Below, piece by piece: positions 20,201 to 27,162 of a stretch of 64,000 nucleotides of DNA. The first letter of the stretch is position 1. Each line of letters opens with the position of its first letter. Under the pieces are notes generated by a model, which was not told where the DNA came from, searched no databases, and saw nothing but the letters and a program-made list of their open reading frames with translations. The position numbers were made by a program, and so were the translations under genes. The stretch comes from Candidatus Delongbacteria bacterium (lineage in GTDB: Bacteria; CAIWAD01): positions 62,001 through 126,000 of the forward strand of contig JBAYTZ010000001.1 of the NCBI GenBank assembly GCA_041675285.1. The letters are read 5' to 3'.

Positions 20201-22984
20201 CTCAAGGCCCACGCCTGGTGGCGCACGCGCGGGCTGGCCACCGATCTGGTGATCTGGAACGAGGACGCCTCGAGTTACCGGCGCGAGTTGGGCGACCAGC
20301 TGCTGGACCTCATCGCCGCCGGGCCCGAGGCCCACCTGCTGGACAAGCCGGGCGGCGTCTTCGTGCGGCAGATCGAGAGCTTCTCCGAAGAGGACCGCGT
20401 GCTGCTGCAGGCCGTGGCCCGGGTGGTGATCCGCGACGCCGACGGCTCGCTGGGCGGACAGCTGGAGCGCTGGCGGCGGACCCGGGAACCCGGGCGGGCG
20501 CTGATGCTTCCCCCCGTGCGCCGCGCCGCGCCCGGCCCGGCCCCCGCCCCCGCCGCCCCGCGGGACGACCTGCTGTTTTCCAACGGCACGGGCGGCTTCA
20601 CGCGCGACGGGCGCGAGTACATCATCGACCTTCCGCCCGGCACGCACACGCCGGCGCCCTGGGTGAACGTCCTGGCCAACCCGCGGCTGGGCACCGTGGT
20701 CAGCGAGAGCGGCAGCGCCTACACCTGGTTCGGCAACGCCCAGCAGGGCCGCCTGACGCCGTGGAGCAACGATCCCGTCAGCGATCCCGCGGGCGAGGTG
20801 CTCTACCTGCGCGACGAGGAGAGCGGGCGCTTCCAGAGCCCCATGCCCTGGCCGCGGATGGGGGAGAGCGCCTACGCCTGCCGCCACGGCTTCGGCTACA
20901 GCGTGTTCGAGCACGCCGAGGACGGGCTGGTGACAGAACTCAAGACCTACGTGGCCGTGGACGCGCCGGTGAAGTTCCTGGCGCTGAAGATCCGCAACGC
21001 GGGCCGGCGCCCGCGCACGCTCAGCGTGTTCGGTTCCGTGGACTGGGTGCTGGGCGACCTGCGCAGCCGGCACGCGCCCCACGTGGTGACCGAGCGCGAG
21101 CCGCTCACCGGGGCGATCCTGGCGCGCAACGCCTACAGCGAGGAGTTCTCGGGCTTCGTGGCCTTCTTCGACTGCAGCGAGCCCCTGCGCAGCGTCAGCG
21201 GCGACCGCGCCGAGTGTCTGGGCCGCAACGGCGATCCGTCCGGCCCGGCGGCCGTCCGGCTGCGCGAGCTGAGCGGACGGCTGGGGGCGGGCCTGGACCC
21301 CTGCGCGGCCATCCTGACCCGCGTGGTGCTGGAGCCCGGCGCCGAGCGCGAGGTGGTCTTCATCCTCGGGGCCGGCAGCAGCAGCGCGGAAGCCACGGCC
21401 CTGGTCCAGCGCCACCGGGGCGTCGGGCCCGCGCACCTGGCGCTGGAGGAGGTCTGGCGCTTCTGGCGGAGCACCCTGGGCGTGCTCCAGGCCGAGACGC
21501 CGGACGCCGGTCTGAACGTGCTGTTCAACGGCTGGCTGCCCTACCAGGTCCTGGCCTGCCGCCTCTGGGGCCGCAGCGGCTTCAGCCAGTCGGGCGGAGC
21601 CTACGGCTTCCGCGACCAGCTCCAGGACTGCCTGGCCCTGCTCCACCAGCTGCCCGGGGTGACCCGCGAGCAGCTCCTGCGCTGCGCCGGCCGCCAGTTC
21701 GCGGAGGGCGACGTGCAGCACTGGTGGCACCCGCCCGGCGGGCGGGGCATCCGCACCCGCTGCTCGGACGACTTCCTCTGGCTGCCCTACGCCGTCGCGC
21801 GCTACGTGGCCTTCACCGGGGACACGGGCGTGCTGGACGAGGTCGTGCCCTACCTGGCCAGCCGGACGCTGGGCCCCGGCGAGGAGAGCTACTACGACCT
21901 GCCGGGCCGCTCCGACCAGGCCGGCCCCCTCTACGAGCACTGCGTGCGGGCCCTGCGCCACGGCCTGGCCCTGGGCGCGCACGGCCTGCCCCTGATGGGC
22001 GGCGGCGACTGGAACGACGGCATGAACCTGGTGGGCCAGGCGGGGCGCGGCGAGAGCGTCTGGCTGGGCTTCTTCCTGCATCAGGTGTTGAGCCGCTTCA
22101 TCCCGCTGGCCGAAGCACGCGCCGACGCGGGGCTGGTCGACGAGTGCCGGACGGCGGCCGCCGGTCTGGCCCGCCAGCTGGATCTCGAAGCCTGGGACGG
22201 CCGGTGGTACAAGCGCGCCTGGTTCGACGACGGCCAGCCCCTGGGCTCGGCCGCCGGCGCGGAGTGCCGCATCGACCTGCTGCCCCAGGCCTGGGCGACC
22301 CTGGCCGGCGTGGGCGATCCCGGCCGGCGCCGGCTGGCCCTGGACGCGGTCTGGGAGCAGTTGGTGCGGCAGGATCTGCAGCTGGTCCAGCTGCTGGATC
22401 CGCCCTTCGACCAGGCCCCGCTGGAGCCGGGCTACATCAAGGCCTATCCGCCCGGCGTGCGCGAGAACGGCGGCCAGTACACGCACGCCGCCATCTGGGC
22501 GGCCCAGGCCTTCGCGCTGGCCGGCCGCGTGGAGCAGGCCGCGACGTTGGTCGCCCTGCTCAATCCCATCCAACACACGCTGGACCCGGCGGCCGTGGAG
22601 CGCTACCGGGTGGAGCCCTACGTGCTGGCGGCGGACGTCTACAGCCAGCCGCCGCACGCGGGCCGGGGTGGCTGGACCTGGTACACGGGGGCGGCGGGCT
22701 GGTACTACCAGCTGCTGCACGAGGTCGTGCTGGGGCTGGAGCGCCGGGTGGACACGCTGCACATCCAGCCCCGGGTGCCGGCCGGCTGGACGGCCTTCCG
22801 CGTGCACTACCGCTACTGCCGGACGCTCTACGTGCTCGAGTACGTCCAGGACCCGGCGCAGCAGGGGCCGGTGCGGCTGACCCTGGACGGCCGGCCGCTG
22901 GCCGGGGCGGGGCTGGACCTCCAGGACGATGCCCGCGAGCACCGAGTCGAGGTGCGCTTCGGACCCTGCGAAGGGCGCGCGTGA
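14204..22984 (+). CDS. ndvB: Cyclic beta-1,2-glucan synthase (GT84-glycoamylase-GH94)
   Basis: 2926 residues, the usual giant size. An N-terminal soluble region runs to about 440. Two membrane helices (about 446-500) follow, then the GT84 glycosyltransferase (about 500-850) with TLDTDTDLP, ETSFIGKGLYD, SHDLLE and the RHRWMRGDWQ motif. Further helices lie at about 855-1020. A glycoamylase-like domain (about 1030-1580) has SWSGSMFEYLMP and GISESCYN. The GH94 phosphorylase-like module (about 1620-2900) has GGGDWNDGMN with the catalytic Asp. It polymerises glucose from UDP-glucose and closes periplasmic cyclic glucans used in osmoadaptation and host interaction. It is co-translated with a Ca2+-type ATPase. 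Start chosen at 14204 with AAGGAAG upstream. Confidence 0.95.
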   Translation: MNTRTTTFPGPDEGRDKRRLGLGNRLRRLFHGAGESRTIGFPDLTRWAEGLYRASSTEPPLHGAVFAIEQLELHARDLAAGHVLGRSHGDDRLLRRLWDSERVIERCHLLLSRAHAAGRRMALAAEWLLDNRWLIEEQVHLARLHFPRGYSRQLPRLAGGASGGRPRIYDIILEFVAHVDGRVDEEALARYLTAYQSVTPLTLGEIWSVAIMLRLALVESLRRVTVNMSWQRAHRDSALAWAQRFDAVPDRQDSAFQVLADLVHEGPPLSTTFVAQFTQALQGRGATTTLVLAWLEQRLADQGQTIEEAIRAESQGQAAAHSSVANTISSLRLVNALEWHEFVESHSRTEHILRGEAAGVYPRMDFPTRDSYRHVVEALARRFRLDENQVARAAVELADAACARAVDDVAAHVGWLLVDEGRPQLERVLRGLPALAAVPPSRRRAGKLIAYLGLVVLLAVPALLLLAAAAGQAPRWALPVLCIGAALVASQFALAGVNWLASHLNRPQAMPRMDFEHGIPAECRTLVVVPTLLTGPGRIAAMLQGLELRYLANRDPNLWFALLTDFTDADQAGVAGDDELLDQAGAGIAELNLRYGDDAHGRFLLFHRPRLHNPQEGCWMGRERKRGKLEDFNALLCGSDRDAFCRIVGDVSQLTSIRYVITLDTDTDLPWGAGWRLVGAAAHPLNRPLLDAAGRRLLRGYAILQPRVSISWRSATQSRYARLMAGQVGFDPYTHLVSDLYQDLFQETSFIGKGLYDVGAFRRLLDGRFPDNAVLSHDLLESCYARSGQCSDVELLEDSPAGYLADLSRRHRWMRGDWQIAPWLGLRVGDAAGRRIRPDIALLGWWKIFDNLRRALVAPAYAVLLGLGWFVLPTPGAWTLAVLGLLFLPELLPGLAELVRVPPRLPLAVHVATVARAAAQRLARTALWLVFLPLEAGVALDAAARSLWRVGLSRQHLLEWQTAAAVERHAGTGLASVLGRLWAVPLLVLALAAGLGFSGFSGSALAAAAPLLLLWFGSPLLAWWISRPLPAAAARLGEADLRFLSRVARLTWRYFEVFVGPQENWLPPDNFQQEPGPRVAHRTSPTDMGLSLLANLCAHDLGYLSAGQLLERTARTLDSMEQLERHRGHFYNWYDTVTRRALRPLYVSTVDSGNLTGHVRVLRSGLLELAGAPLLPDGLQAGLRDTLEPLAGPAGAGPPLDALRDRLRACPPGLSFRREWLAGLGAEAARLVESCGVEAGPEAAWWATAFERQVRALRADLSELAPWLESGEALPGRVAPELWAALEQAENLAGLADLARQAAAGLALPPFGEPELRLARAFTLGAERIAARLEQIGALAARCLGLAGAEFAFLYDPRRKLLAIGYQVAERRLDTSVYDLLASEARLASYVAIASGQLPFDHWFALGRRLTTAHGRQVLLSWSGSMFEYLMPRLVMPHFAGTLLDQTCTGAVARQIEYGRQRGVPWGISESCYNVQDGEGTWQYRAFGVPGLGLQRGLGDEVVVAPYATLLALLVDPRRAVANLRQMAARSWLGVYGFFEAVDFTPARLDEGESEVRIQSFFAHHHGMGLLALGQALLGPLMQRRFLSIPEFHAAALLLLERVPRTGVLMYPHAREARASGRVALPAAPSALRTFTNPNTPLPDVQLLSNGRYHVMVSAAGAGYSRFGELAVTRWREDPTVEAHGVFGYVRDLQSGHGWSTTFQPTLRAGQKYEAVFSPGRAEFRRQDDQVETHTEVAVSIEDDLEIRRIRLTNRSPHERRLSLTVYAEIVLAPGAADELHRVFSNLFVQSELCPELGTVLLTRRPRSADERPPWLFCLLPLGGGDPAACSFETDRARFIGRGRSLRNPLAQESDGPLSGTAGAVLDPCAALRRELVLAPDATARFDLILGVAPTREAALRLSAKYQDHRTVDRVLDAAPTHSRTALAQLGASEADVQRYAELAAAVIFAHRSFRAPGSILRRNRKGQAGLWRFGIPGDLPIVLLRVGEADKLQLVQDLLKAHAWWRTRGLATDLVIWNEDASSYRRELGDQLLDLIAAGPEAHLLDKPGGVFVRQIESFSEEDRVLLQAVARVVIRDADGSLGGQLERWRRTREPGRALMLPPVRRAAPGPAPAPAAPRDDLLFSNGTGGFTRDGREYIIDLPPGTHTPAPWVNVLANPRLGTVVSESGSAYTWFGNAQQGRLTPWSNDPVSDPAGEVLYLRDEESGRFQSPMPWPRMGESAYACRHGFGYSVFEHAEDGLVTELKTYVAVDAPVKFLALKIRNAGRRPRTLSVFGSVDWVLGDLRSRHAPHVVTEREPLTGAILARNAYSEEFSGFVAFFDCSEPLRSVSGDRAECLGRNGDPSGPAAVRLRELSGRLGAGLDPCAAILTRVVLEPGAEREVVFILGAGSSSAEATALVQRHRGVGPAHLALEEVWRFWRSTLGVLQAETPDAGLNVLFNGWLPYQVLACRLWGRSGFSQSGGAYGFRDQLQDCLALLHQLPGVTREQLLRCAGRQFAEGDVQHWWHPPGGRGIRTRCSDDFLWLPYAVARYVAFTGDTGVLDEVVPYLASRTLGPGEESYYDLPGRSDQAGPLYEHCVRALRHGLALGAHGLPLMGGGDWNDGMNLVGQAGRGESVWLGFFLHQVLSRFIPLAEARADAGLVDECRTAAAGLARQLDLEAWDGRWYKRAWFDDGQPLGSAAGAECRIDLLPQAWATLAGVGDPGRRRLALDAVWEQLVRQDLQLVQLLDPPFDQAPLEPGYIKAYPPGVRENGGQYTHAAIWAAQAFALAGRVEQAATLVALLNPIQHTLDPAAVERYRVEPYVLAADVYSQPPHAGRGGWTWYTGAAGWYYQLLHEVVLGLERRVDTLHIQPRVPAGWTAFRVHYRYCRTLYVLEYVQDPAQQGPVRLTLDGRPLAGAGLDLQDDAREHRVEVRFGPCEGRA

Positions 22985-23408
22985 GCCTGATCCGCCCCGC
23001 GTCCGCCGGCGGGGTGGCATCCGGTCGAATTGATGGGCGGGCTCCCTCAAACTGATGGACTGAGGTCGGCGTCCGCCCATTTTCACTTTGAAACACGATG
23101 ACAGACAATGTGTAACGAGTTGGCACGGATCCTGCAGTACTCATTCTGTCGCGCCGGGACCCCCGTGCCGACACGTGTGTGAGTCGTGGTCCCACCGCTT
23201 CCGGGCATGTCGGCCTGGAGACTCCGGAGGCGGTGGGGCACCACGCGCGCCACGACCCAAGCGGATCCGGCCCCCGTCTGACGCCCCAGACCGCGCCAGC
23301 TCCGTCATCCGCTCCCCACGAGTGCAGAACCACGTTCCCACAGGCCTGGGTCGGGAATGCCCGGCCCCGGCAGACGGCATGTCCATGCCACAATCAGAGA
23401 GGTCGATC
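22985..23408 (+). other. Non-coding gap carrying the promoter of the barrel protein gene
   Basis: The 424-base gap between the glucan synthase and the outer-membrane protein gene holds no convincing gene. A locally AT-richer stretch (about 23070-23130) ends in the sigma-54 site at 23121-23136. The remaining leader of about 260 bases before 23409 is long; no known riboswitch was recognised in it. Confidence 0.5.
23121..23136 (+). promoter_or_regulatory. Sigma-54 (-24/-12) promoter upstream of the outer-membrane protein gene
   Basis: TGGCACG-GATC-CTGCA has a perfect -24 half and one mismatch in the -12 half, with GG and GC 10 bases apart. Predicted start near 23147 leaves a leader of about 262 bases before the ATG at 23409. 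Confidence 0.6.
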
Positions 23409-24596
23409 ATGAGACGTATCACAAGCATTCACCTGGCCCTGGCAGCCACGTGCGCCTTGGCCCTGCCCGGCCAGGCCATTTCCCTGCTGGACTACACCTT
23501 CCCCACCAGCACCACCCAGCAGGCCTACCTGAACGGCACCTTCAACGCGGTGGGCAACTCCAGCGACACCACCCAGGTGGGCTACAACGTGGGCGGCTCC
23601 GGCACCTACTGGCTGGCTCTGCGTTCCCTGCCCTTCAGCTACAACATCTCCGGGGCGGCCAGCGCCAGCAACAGCCGCGGCACGGCGGACGGCGCAGAGA
23701 CGGAGAACTCCTTCGACGTCAACGCCGCCACCAACCTGGACAAGTACCTGAGCAACGCGGTCAAGGTCTTCGTCTACGGCGGCGCCAGCGTGGACTACCG
23801 CAAGTTGGCCTTCCAGGACAGCGCGGACGATCCCCGCGTGGACGTGGAGGCCGGCATGGGCTACGGGCGCACCATCAACGCCACCGTGCTCAAGCAGGCC
23901 GTGCGGATGGACGAGGACTTCCAGAAGTACGGCGTGACCACGGCCGGGCTGTCCGACGACGCCCTGCTGCAGCTGGCCGCCATCATCGACCGCGAGTCCG
24001 AGTTCCGCAGCACCTACGGCAACGTGGAATACCGCAAGTACTGGTACGGCGAGATGGAGAAGGTCCTGGCCGCCGGCGGCGTGCTGGCCCGTGAGACGCT
24101 GGGCGCCATGGGCGTGCTGCGCATCCAGGAGGTGATCGACGAGCCCACGGCCCAGCGCTGGCACGGCTGGTCGGCCCGCGTGGGCGTGGGCGCCCGGCTG
24201 TCCGACTACAACGGCGAGAGCGGCGATCCCAACCTGGTGGCGCGGCTGGAGAACCACCTGCCCATCGGCATGGTGCTGCAGCTCAGCAACCGGCTCTCGC
24301 TCTCCACGGTCTTCGCCGACGACATGGTCTACAACCTGCAGGAGAACCTGCGCGTGGACTATGAGATCTCCAACCGCGTGGACTGGTACAACGGCCTGAC
24401 GGTCAACTACGACATGGTCACCGCCACCGGCGCGGAGGACCTGATGGGCGCGATCTTCAACAGCACGTTCATCTACTACCTGGAAAACCGCCTCTCCTTC
24501 AGCCCCGAGCTGCAGGTCAGGTACACGGACAACAACGTCGTCGATCCCGAGTGGGATTGGGCGATCCTGGGCGGCATCAGCTACCGGTTGAAATAG
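23409..24596 (+). CDS. Probable outer-membrane beta-barrel protein
   Basis: 395 residues. Residues 1-23 (MRRITSIHLALAA...GQA) are a signal peptide. The mature part is rich in Tyr, Asn and Ser and has alternating strands: LRSLPFSYNISGAASA, WSARVGVGARLSDYNG, NRLSFSPELQVRYTDNN and a final WAILGGISYRLK. A middle segment (about 150-240) is more helical. I do not recognise a named family. It could be a porin or a secreted-protein receptor. AGAGAGG sits before the ATG; an in-frame upstream ATG without such a signal is less likely. It stands alone behind a sigma-54 site. Confidence 0.72.
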   Translation: MRRITSIHLALAATCALALPGQAISLLDYTFPTSTTQQAYLNGTFNAVGNSSDTTQVGYNVGGSGTYWLALRSLPFSYNISGAASASNSRGTADGAETENSFDVNAATNLDKYLSNAVKVFVYGGASVDYRKLAFQDSADDPRVDVEAGMGYGRTINATVLKQAVRMDEDFQKYGVTTAGLSDDALLQLAAIIDRESEFRSTYGNVEYRKYWYGEMEKVLAAGGVLARETLGAMGVLRIQEVIDEPTAQRWHGWSARVGVGARLSDYNGESGDPNLVARLENHLPIGMVLQLSNRLSLSTVFADDMVYNLQENLRVDYEISNRVDWYNGLTVNYDMVTATGAEDLMGAIFNSTFIYYLENRLSFSPELQVRYTDNNVVDPEWDWAILGGISYRLK

Positions 24597-24672
24597 CGGC
24601 AGAGCCGGTGGCCGACGCGTCGCGGTTTCCCTGTGGGAGCCGCGGCGCAGCCGGCCCGGCTGACAAGCGGAA

Positions 24673-25800
24673 ATGCTCCCCATGCTGAACCCCGGAACCC
24701 GGCGCCGCGGCGCACCCATCGTGGACGACCGCCGCCTGAGCGGCAGCGTGCAGACGCCCGTGCTGATCGCCGCGACGATCCTGGGCCTCTGGATCTGCTG
24801 GCAGCTGACCCTGCCCTTCCTCTCGGTGCTGGTCTGGGCCCTGACCCTGGCCGTGCTGTTCGCGCCCCTCCAGCTCTGGCTGGAGGCCCGGCTGGGACGT
24901 CCCGGACTGGCCGCCGCCCTCTGCGTGCTGGTCGTGGCGCTGCTGGTGGCCCTGCCCGTGGTCTTCGTGGGCCAGCGGCTGATCCAGGAGTCCATCCTGG
25001 GGGCCGAGCTGGTGCGGGGCAAGGTGGAATCCGGCGAGTGGCTGCGCGCCCTCGAGGCCCGGCCGCGGCTGGCGCCCGTGGCCCAGTGGGTCCGGCAGAG
25101 CATCGACCTGCCGGGCACCATCCAGGCCTTCGTGGGCTGGATGAGCGCGGCGGCGGGCTCCGTCCTGCGCGGCTCCGCGATCCAGTTGGCGGCGGTGGGG
25201 CTGACCTTCTACCTGTTCTATTACCTGCTGCGCGACCGCGTCGCGGCGCTGCAGGTCCTGCGCTCCGCCTCGCCCCTGTCCCGCGTGGACATGGACCGGC
25301 TGCTGGAGCGCCTGGGGGACACCATCTCCGCCACGGTCTACGGCACCCTGGCGGTGGCCCTGATCCAGGGCCTGCTGGGCGGCCTGATGTTCTGGTGGCT
25401 GGGGCTGCCCGCCCCGCTCTTCTGGGGCGTGGTGATGGCCCTGCTCTCGGTGATCCCCGTGCTGGGCGCTTTTATCATCTGGGTGCCCGCCGCGCTCTTC
25501 CTGCTGCTGGCGGGCCAGTGGGGCCGCGCCCTGATCCTGGCCCTCTGGGGCGGGATCGTGGTGGGCGGCGTGGACAACCTGCTGCGGCCGATGCTGGTGG
25601 GCCGGCGTCTGCACCAGCACACCCTGGTGGCCTTCATCTCGGTGGTGGGCGGCCTGCTGCTCTTCGGCGCCTCCGGCCTGATCCTGGGGCCGCTGACCTT
25701 CACCCTGACGGCCGTCCTGCTGGAGAGCTGGCGCAAGCCGCCGGAGGATCCGCCGCGCCTGTCGCCGGATGGCCCCTGGCCACCCAAATCGGATCGCTGA
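24673..25800 (+). CDS. AI-2E family transporter (PerM-like)
   Basis: 375 residues with the family layout of about eight membrane helices and a periplasmic or amphipathic middle segment (about 90-170). The C-terminal half carries the conserved VYGTLAVALIQGLLGG, LLSVIPVLGAFIIWVPAA, GGVDNLLRPMLVGRR and LLLFGASGLILGPLTFTLT. Members export small molecules or ions (AI-2 in one case, Na+/H+ in others); the substrate cannot be read from sequence. An ATG at 24682 is an equally possible start because neither has a strong ribosome binding site. Confidence 0.88.
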   Translation: MLPMLNPGTRRRGAPIVDDRRLSGSVQTPVLIAATILGLWICWQLTLPFLSVLVWALTLAVLFAPLQLWLEARLGRPGLAAALCVLVVALLVALPVVFVGQRLIQESILGAELVRGKVESGEWLRALEARPRLAPVAQWVRQSIDLPGTIQAFVGWMSAAAGSVLRGSAIQLAAVGLTFYLFYYLLRDRVAALQVLRSASPLSRVDMDRLLERLGDTISATVYGTLAVALIQGLLGGLMFWWLGLPAPLFWGVVMALLSVIPVLGAFIIWVPAALFLLLAGQWGRALILALWGGIVVGGVDNLLRPMLVGRRLHQHTLVAFISVVGGLLLFGASGLILGPLTFTLTAVLLESWRKPPEDPPRLSPDGPWPPKSDR

Positions 25801-25868
25801 GGAGACTCATCCGTCAAGAAGTGGACCACAGGTGCCGTCGCGAGTGGGTGCATGCTCTCGGGCTCTCG

Positions 25869-26004
25869 CCCCCATCCCGGCCTTCCCCCGCCTTGCGGGG
25901 GAAGGGGTCGCGCAGGTCGTGTTTCCTGGCACCGATGGGCGGTCCGGCTGGAATCGGGGGGTCGACACCTTCCCCCGCAAGGCGGGGGAAGGCCGGGATG
26001 GGGG
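25869..26004. repeat. Nested palindromic intergenic element (REP/MITE-like)
   Basis: Two perfect 37-base inverted arms (25869-25905 and 25968-26004) enclose a 62-base centre. Each arm is itself a hairpin, CTTCCCCCGC pairing with GCGGGGGAAG. The arms begin CCCCCATCCCGGCC. The design resembles REP/BIME-type or small non-autonomous mobile elements common between genes in GC-rich genomes. It could fold into a large cruciform and may end transcription of the AI-2E gene. No second copy was seen in this window. Confidence 0.85.
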
Positions 26005-26129
26005 TGTCTCCCGCGTCGAGCGTAGACAAGAGGACGTCCGCAAAAAGAGTGGTGACCCGGATCCCCTGGCGCATTCACTCGCTTGAGGTTGACGGATCCG
26101 CTCCATCCTGGAGTCTGAAAGCGCAGATC

Positions 26130-26432
26130 ATGTTCACCGAGTTCGTCGTCAAGGCGCTGATCAACGTTGCGTTTGAAAGGTTCGGCAAGATGCTGAAGCT
26201 GGAAATCGACTCCCAAGCCAAGACCATTCTGCTGGACCTATTGCCCGCCGGCGAGACGACGCCGATCCAGGTACGCATCGGCCACTACGAGGTGCTGAGT
26301 GGTCCGCCGGCGGGCATCCGCCTGAGCCAGATCGAGACCTCGCGCGAGTGGCTGAGCGTGTTGATCCGCGAATTCTACCCGGAACCCGTGCTGACCGGTG
26401 GTCCGGTCCAGCTGTGGAAGTTGCTGTTGTAG
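26130..26432 (+). CDS. Small conserved-looking protein of unknown function
   Basis: 100 residues starting MFTEFVVKALINVAFERFGKMLKLEID. A predicted N-terminal amphipathic helix is followed by strands (TILLDLLPAG, IQVRIGHYEVL) and helices (SREWLSVLIREFY). There is no signal peptide or membrane helix. I do not recognise a family. The codon pattern and balanced composition argue for a real gene, although the ribosome binding site is weak. The gene sits between the palindromic element and a long non-coding stretch. Its lower GC and isolated position could mean recent arrival; this is inference. Confidence 0.6.
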   Translation: MFTEFVVKALINVAFERFGKMLKLEIDSQAKTILLDLLPAGETTPIQVRIGHYEVLSGPPAGIRLSQIETSREWLSVLIREFYPEPVLTGGPVQLWKLLL

Positions 26433-26843
26433 GAGACTGTGGGGGGGACTGTGGGGCAATGGTTCGCACCGAGGGCACCCGTCGGCCTGGCCGGCAGCCG
26501 CCGGCCACGTCGCCAGGTCCGCCGTCCGCGGGATTCCGACGTGAACCGCGGAGAGTGGCGCCCCGGGACGAACCATTGAGCCCCGGGCGTGAGTGTCGGG
26601 ACCTGCGTTGGGTGCTGTGTCCACCCGGCCGCAAGGCGCGCATCATCCCGCTGCTTTCAGTGGACGGGTCCATGACCGGTCCGCCCGTCGCGCCACCGGA
26701 TTGCGGTGGCGCGGCGGAACCCGGGGCGGGTGCCGTGTTCCTCCAGGTGAGGGGATCGGGTGGAGCCCGTCGGCTTGAACGACGGATCGGCTGAGCGCGG
26801 CGGACCGCTCGCGGGCAGCGGTCCACTAACCAGGAGATGACTC
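26433..26843. other. Non-coding gap with two strong hairpins
   Basis: No convincing gene in 411 bases. GCGCCACCG (26690-26698) pairs with CGGTGGCGC (26704-26712) around a 5-base loop. GGACCGCT (26802-26809) pairs with AGCGGTCC (26817-26824), 19 bases before the start of the next gene. The second hairpin could act as a terminator for upstream transcription or as a leader structure of the small membrane-protein gene. Confidence 0.45.
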
Positions 26844-27071
26844 ATGGATGAATTTGATGGGCAGAAGGACCCCGTCCGCGAGCGCAAACTGCTGCTGACG
26901 GTGGGTCCCGTGACGGTGGCCGTGGCGGGAGCCAGCGCGCTGGTGGTCTCCACCGCCAGCCTGCTGATGGCGGCGGGCGTGGCGGTGGCCGTGATCTCCA
27001 CCGGCTACGGCGCCTACAAGTGGCTGGCGGCCCGGACTCCGGGAAGCCGACACCACGTGTCCAAAGACTGA
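26844..27071 (+). CDS. Small membrane protein of unknown function
   Basis: 75 residues. A short acidic/basic N-terminus (MDEFDGQKDPVRERK) precedes one long or two short hydrophobic helices (about 16-57), then a basic tail ending HHVSKD. CAGGAGATGACTC upstream is a good ribosome binding site and supports translation. The neighbours (pirin, CsbD, DUF5670 peptides) suggest a stress-linked small envelope protein, but no family is recognised. Confidence 0.68.
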   Translation: MDEFDGQKDPVRERKLLLTVGPVTVAVAGASALVVSTASLLMAAGVAVAVISTGYGAYKWLAARTPGSRHHVSKD

Positions 27072-27162
27072 GACCCCGAATCAAAGCCGGGAGACGGATC
27101 CTGGCGGCGGCCGCTCCCGGAACACCCGAGACCGACCGCCCCACTTGCGCTGACGCGTAGGT

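Noticed and set aside
12098..22984. Very long plus-strand open frame that starts inside the ATPase gene
   Set aside because: From 14204 it is the glucan synthase frame; before that it is an out-of-frame read-through of the ATPase gene. The true start is ATG 14204 with a ribosome binding site and ATGA overlap.
16793..23086. 2097-residue minus-strand open frame opposite the glucan synthase
   Set aside because: Low-complexity antisense shadow; the plus strand carries unmistakable GT84/GH94 motifs throughout.
26075..26092. -24/-12-like match (TGGCGCATTCACTCGC) before the 100-residue gene
   Set aside because: Spacing is one base too long and the -12 half lacks TTGC.
26348..26794. 148-residue plus-strand open frame in the gap after the small gene
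   Set aside because: It overlaps the end of the 100-residue gene, has Pro/Gly/Arg-rich shadow composition and no ribosome binding site.
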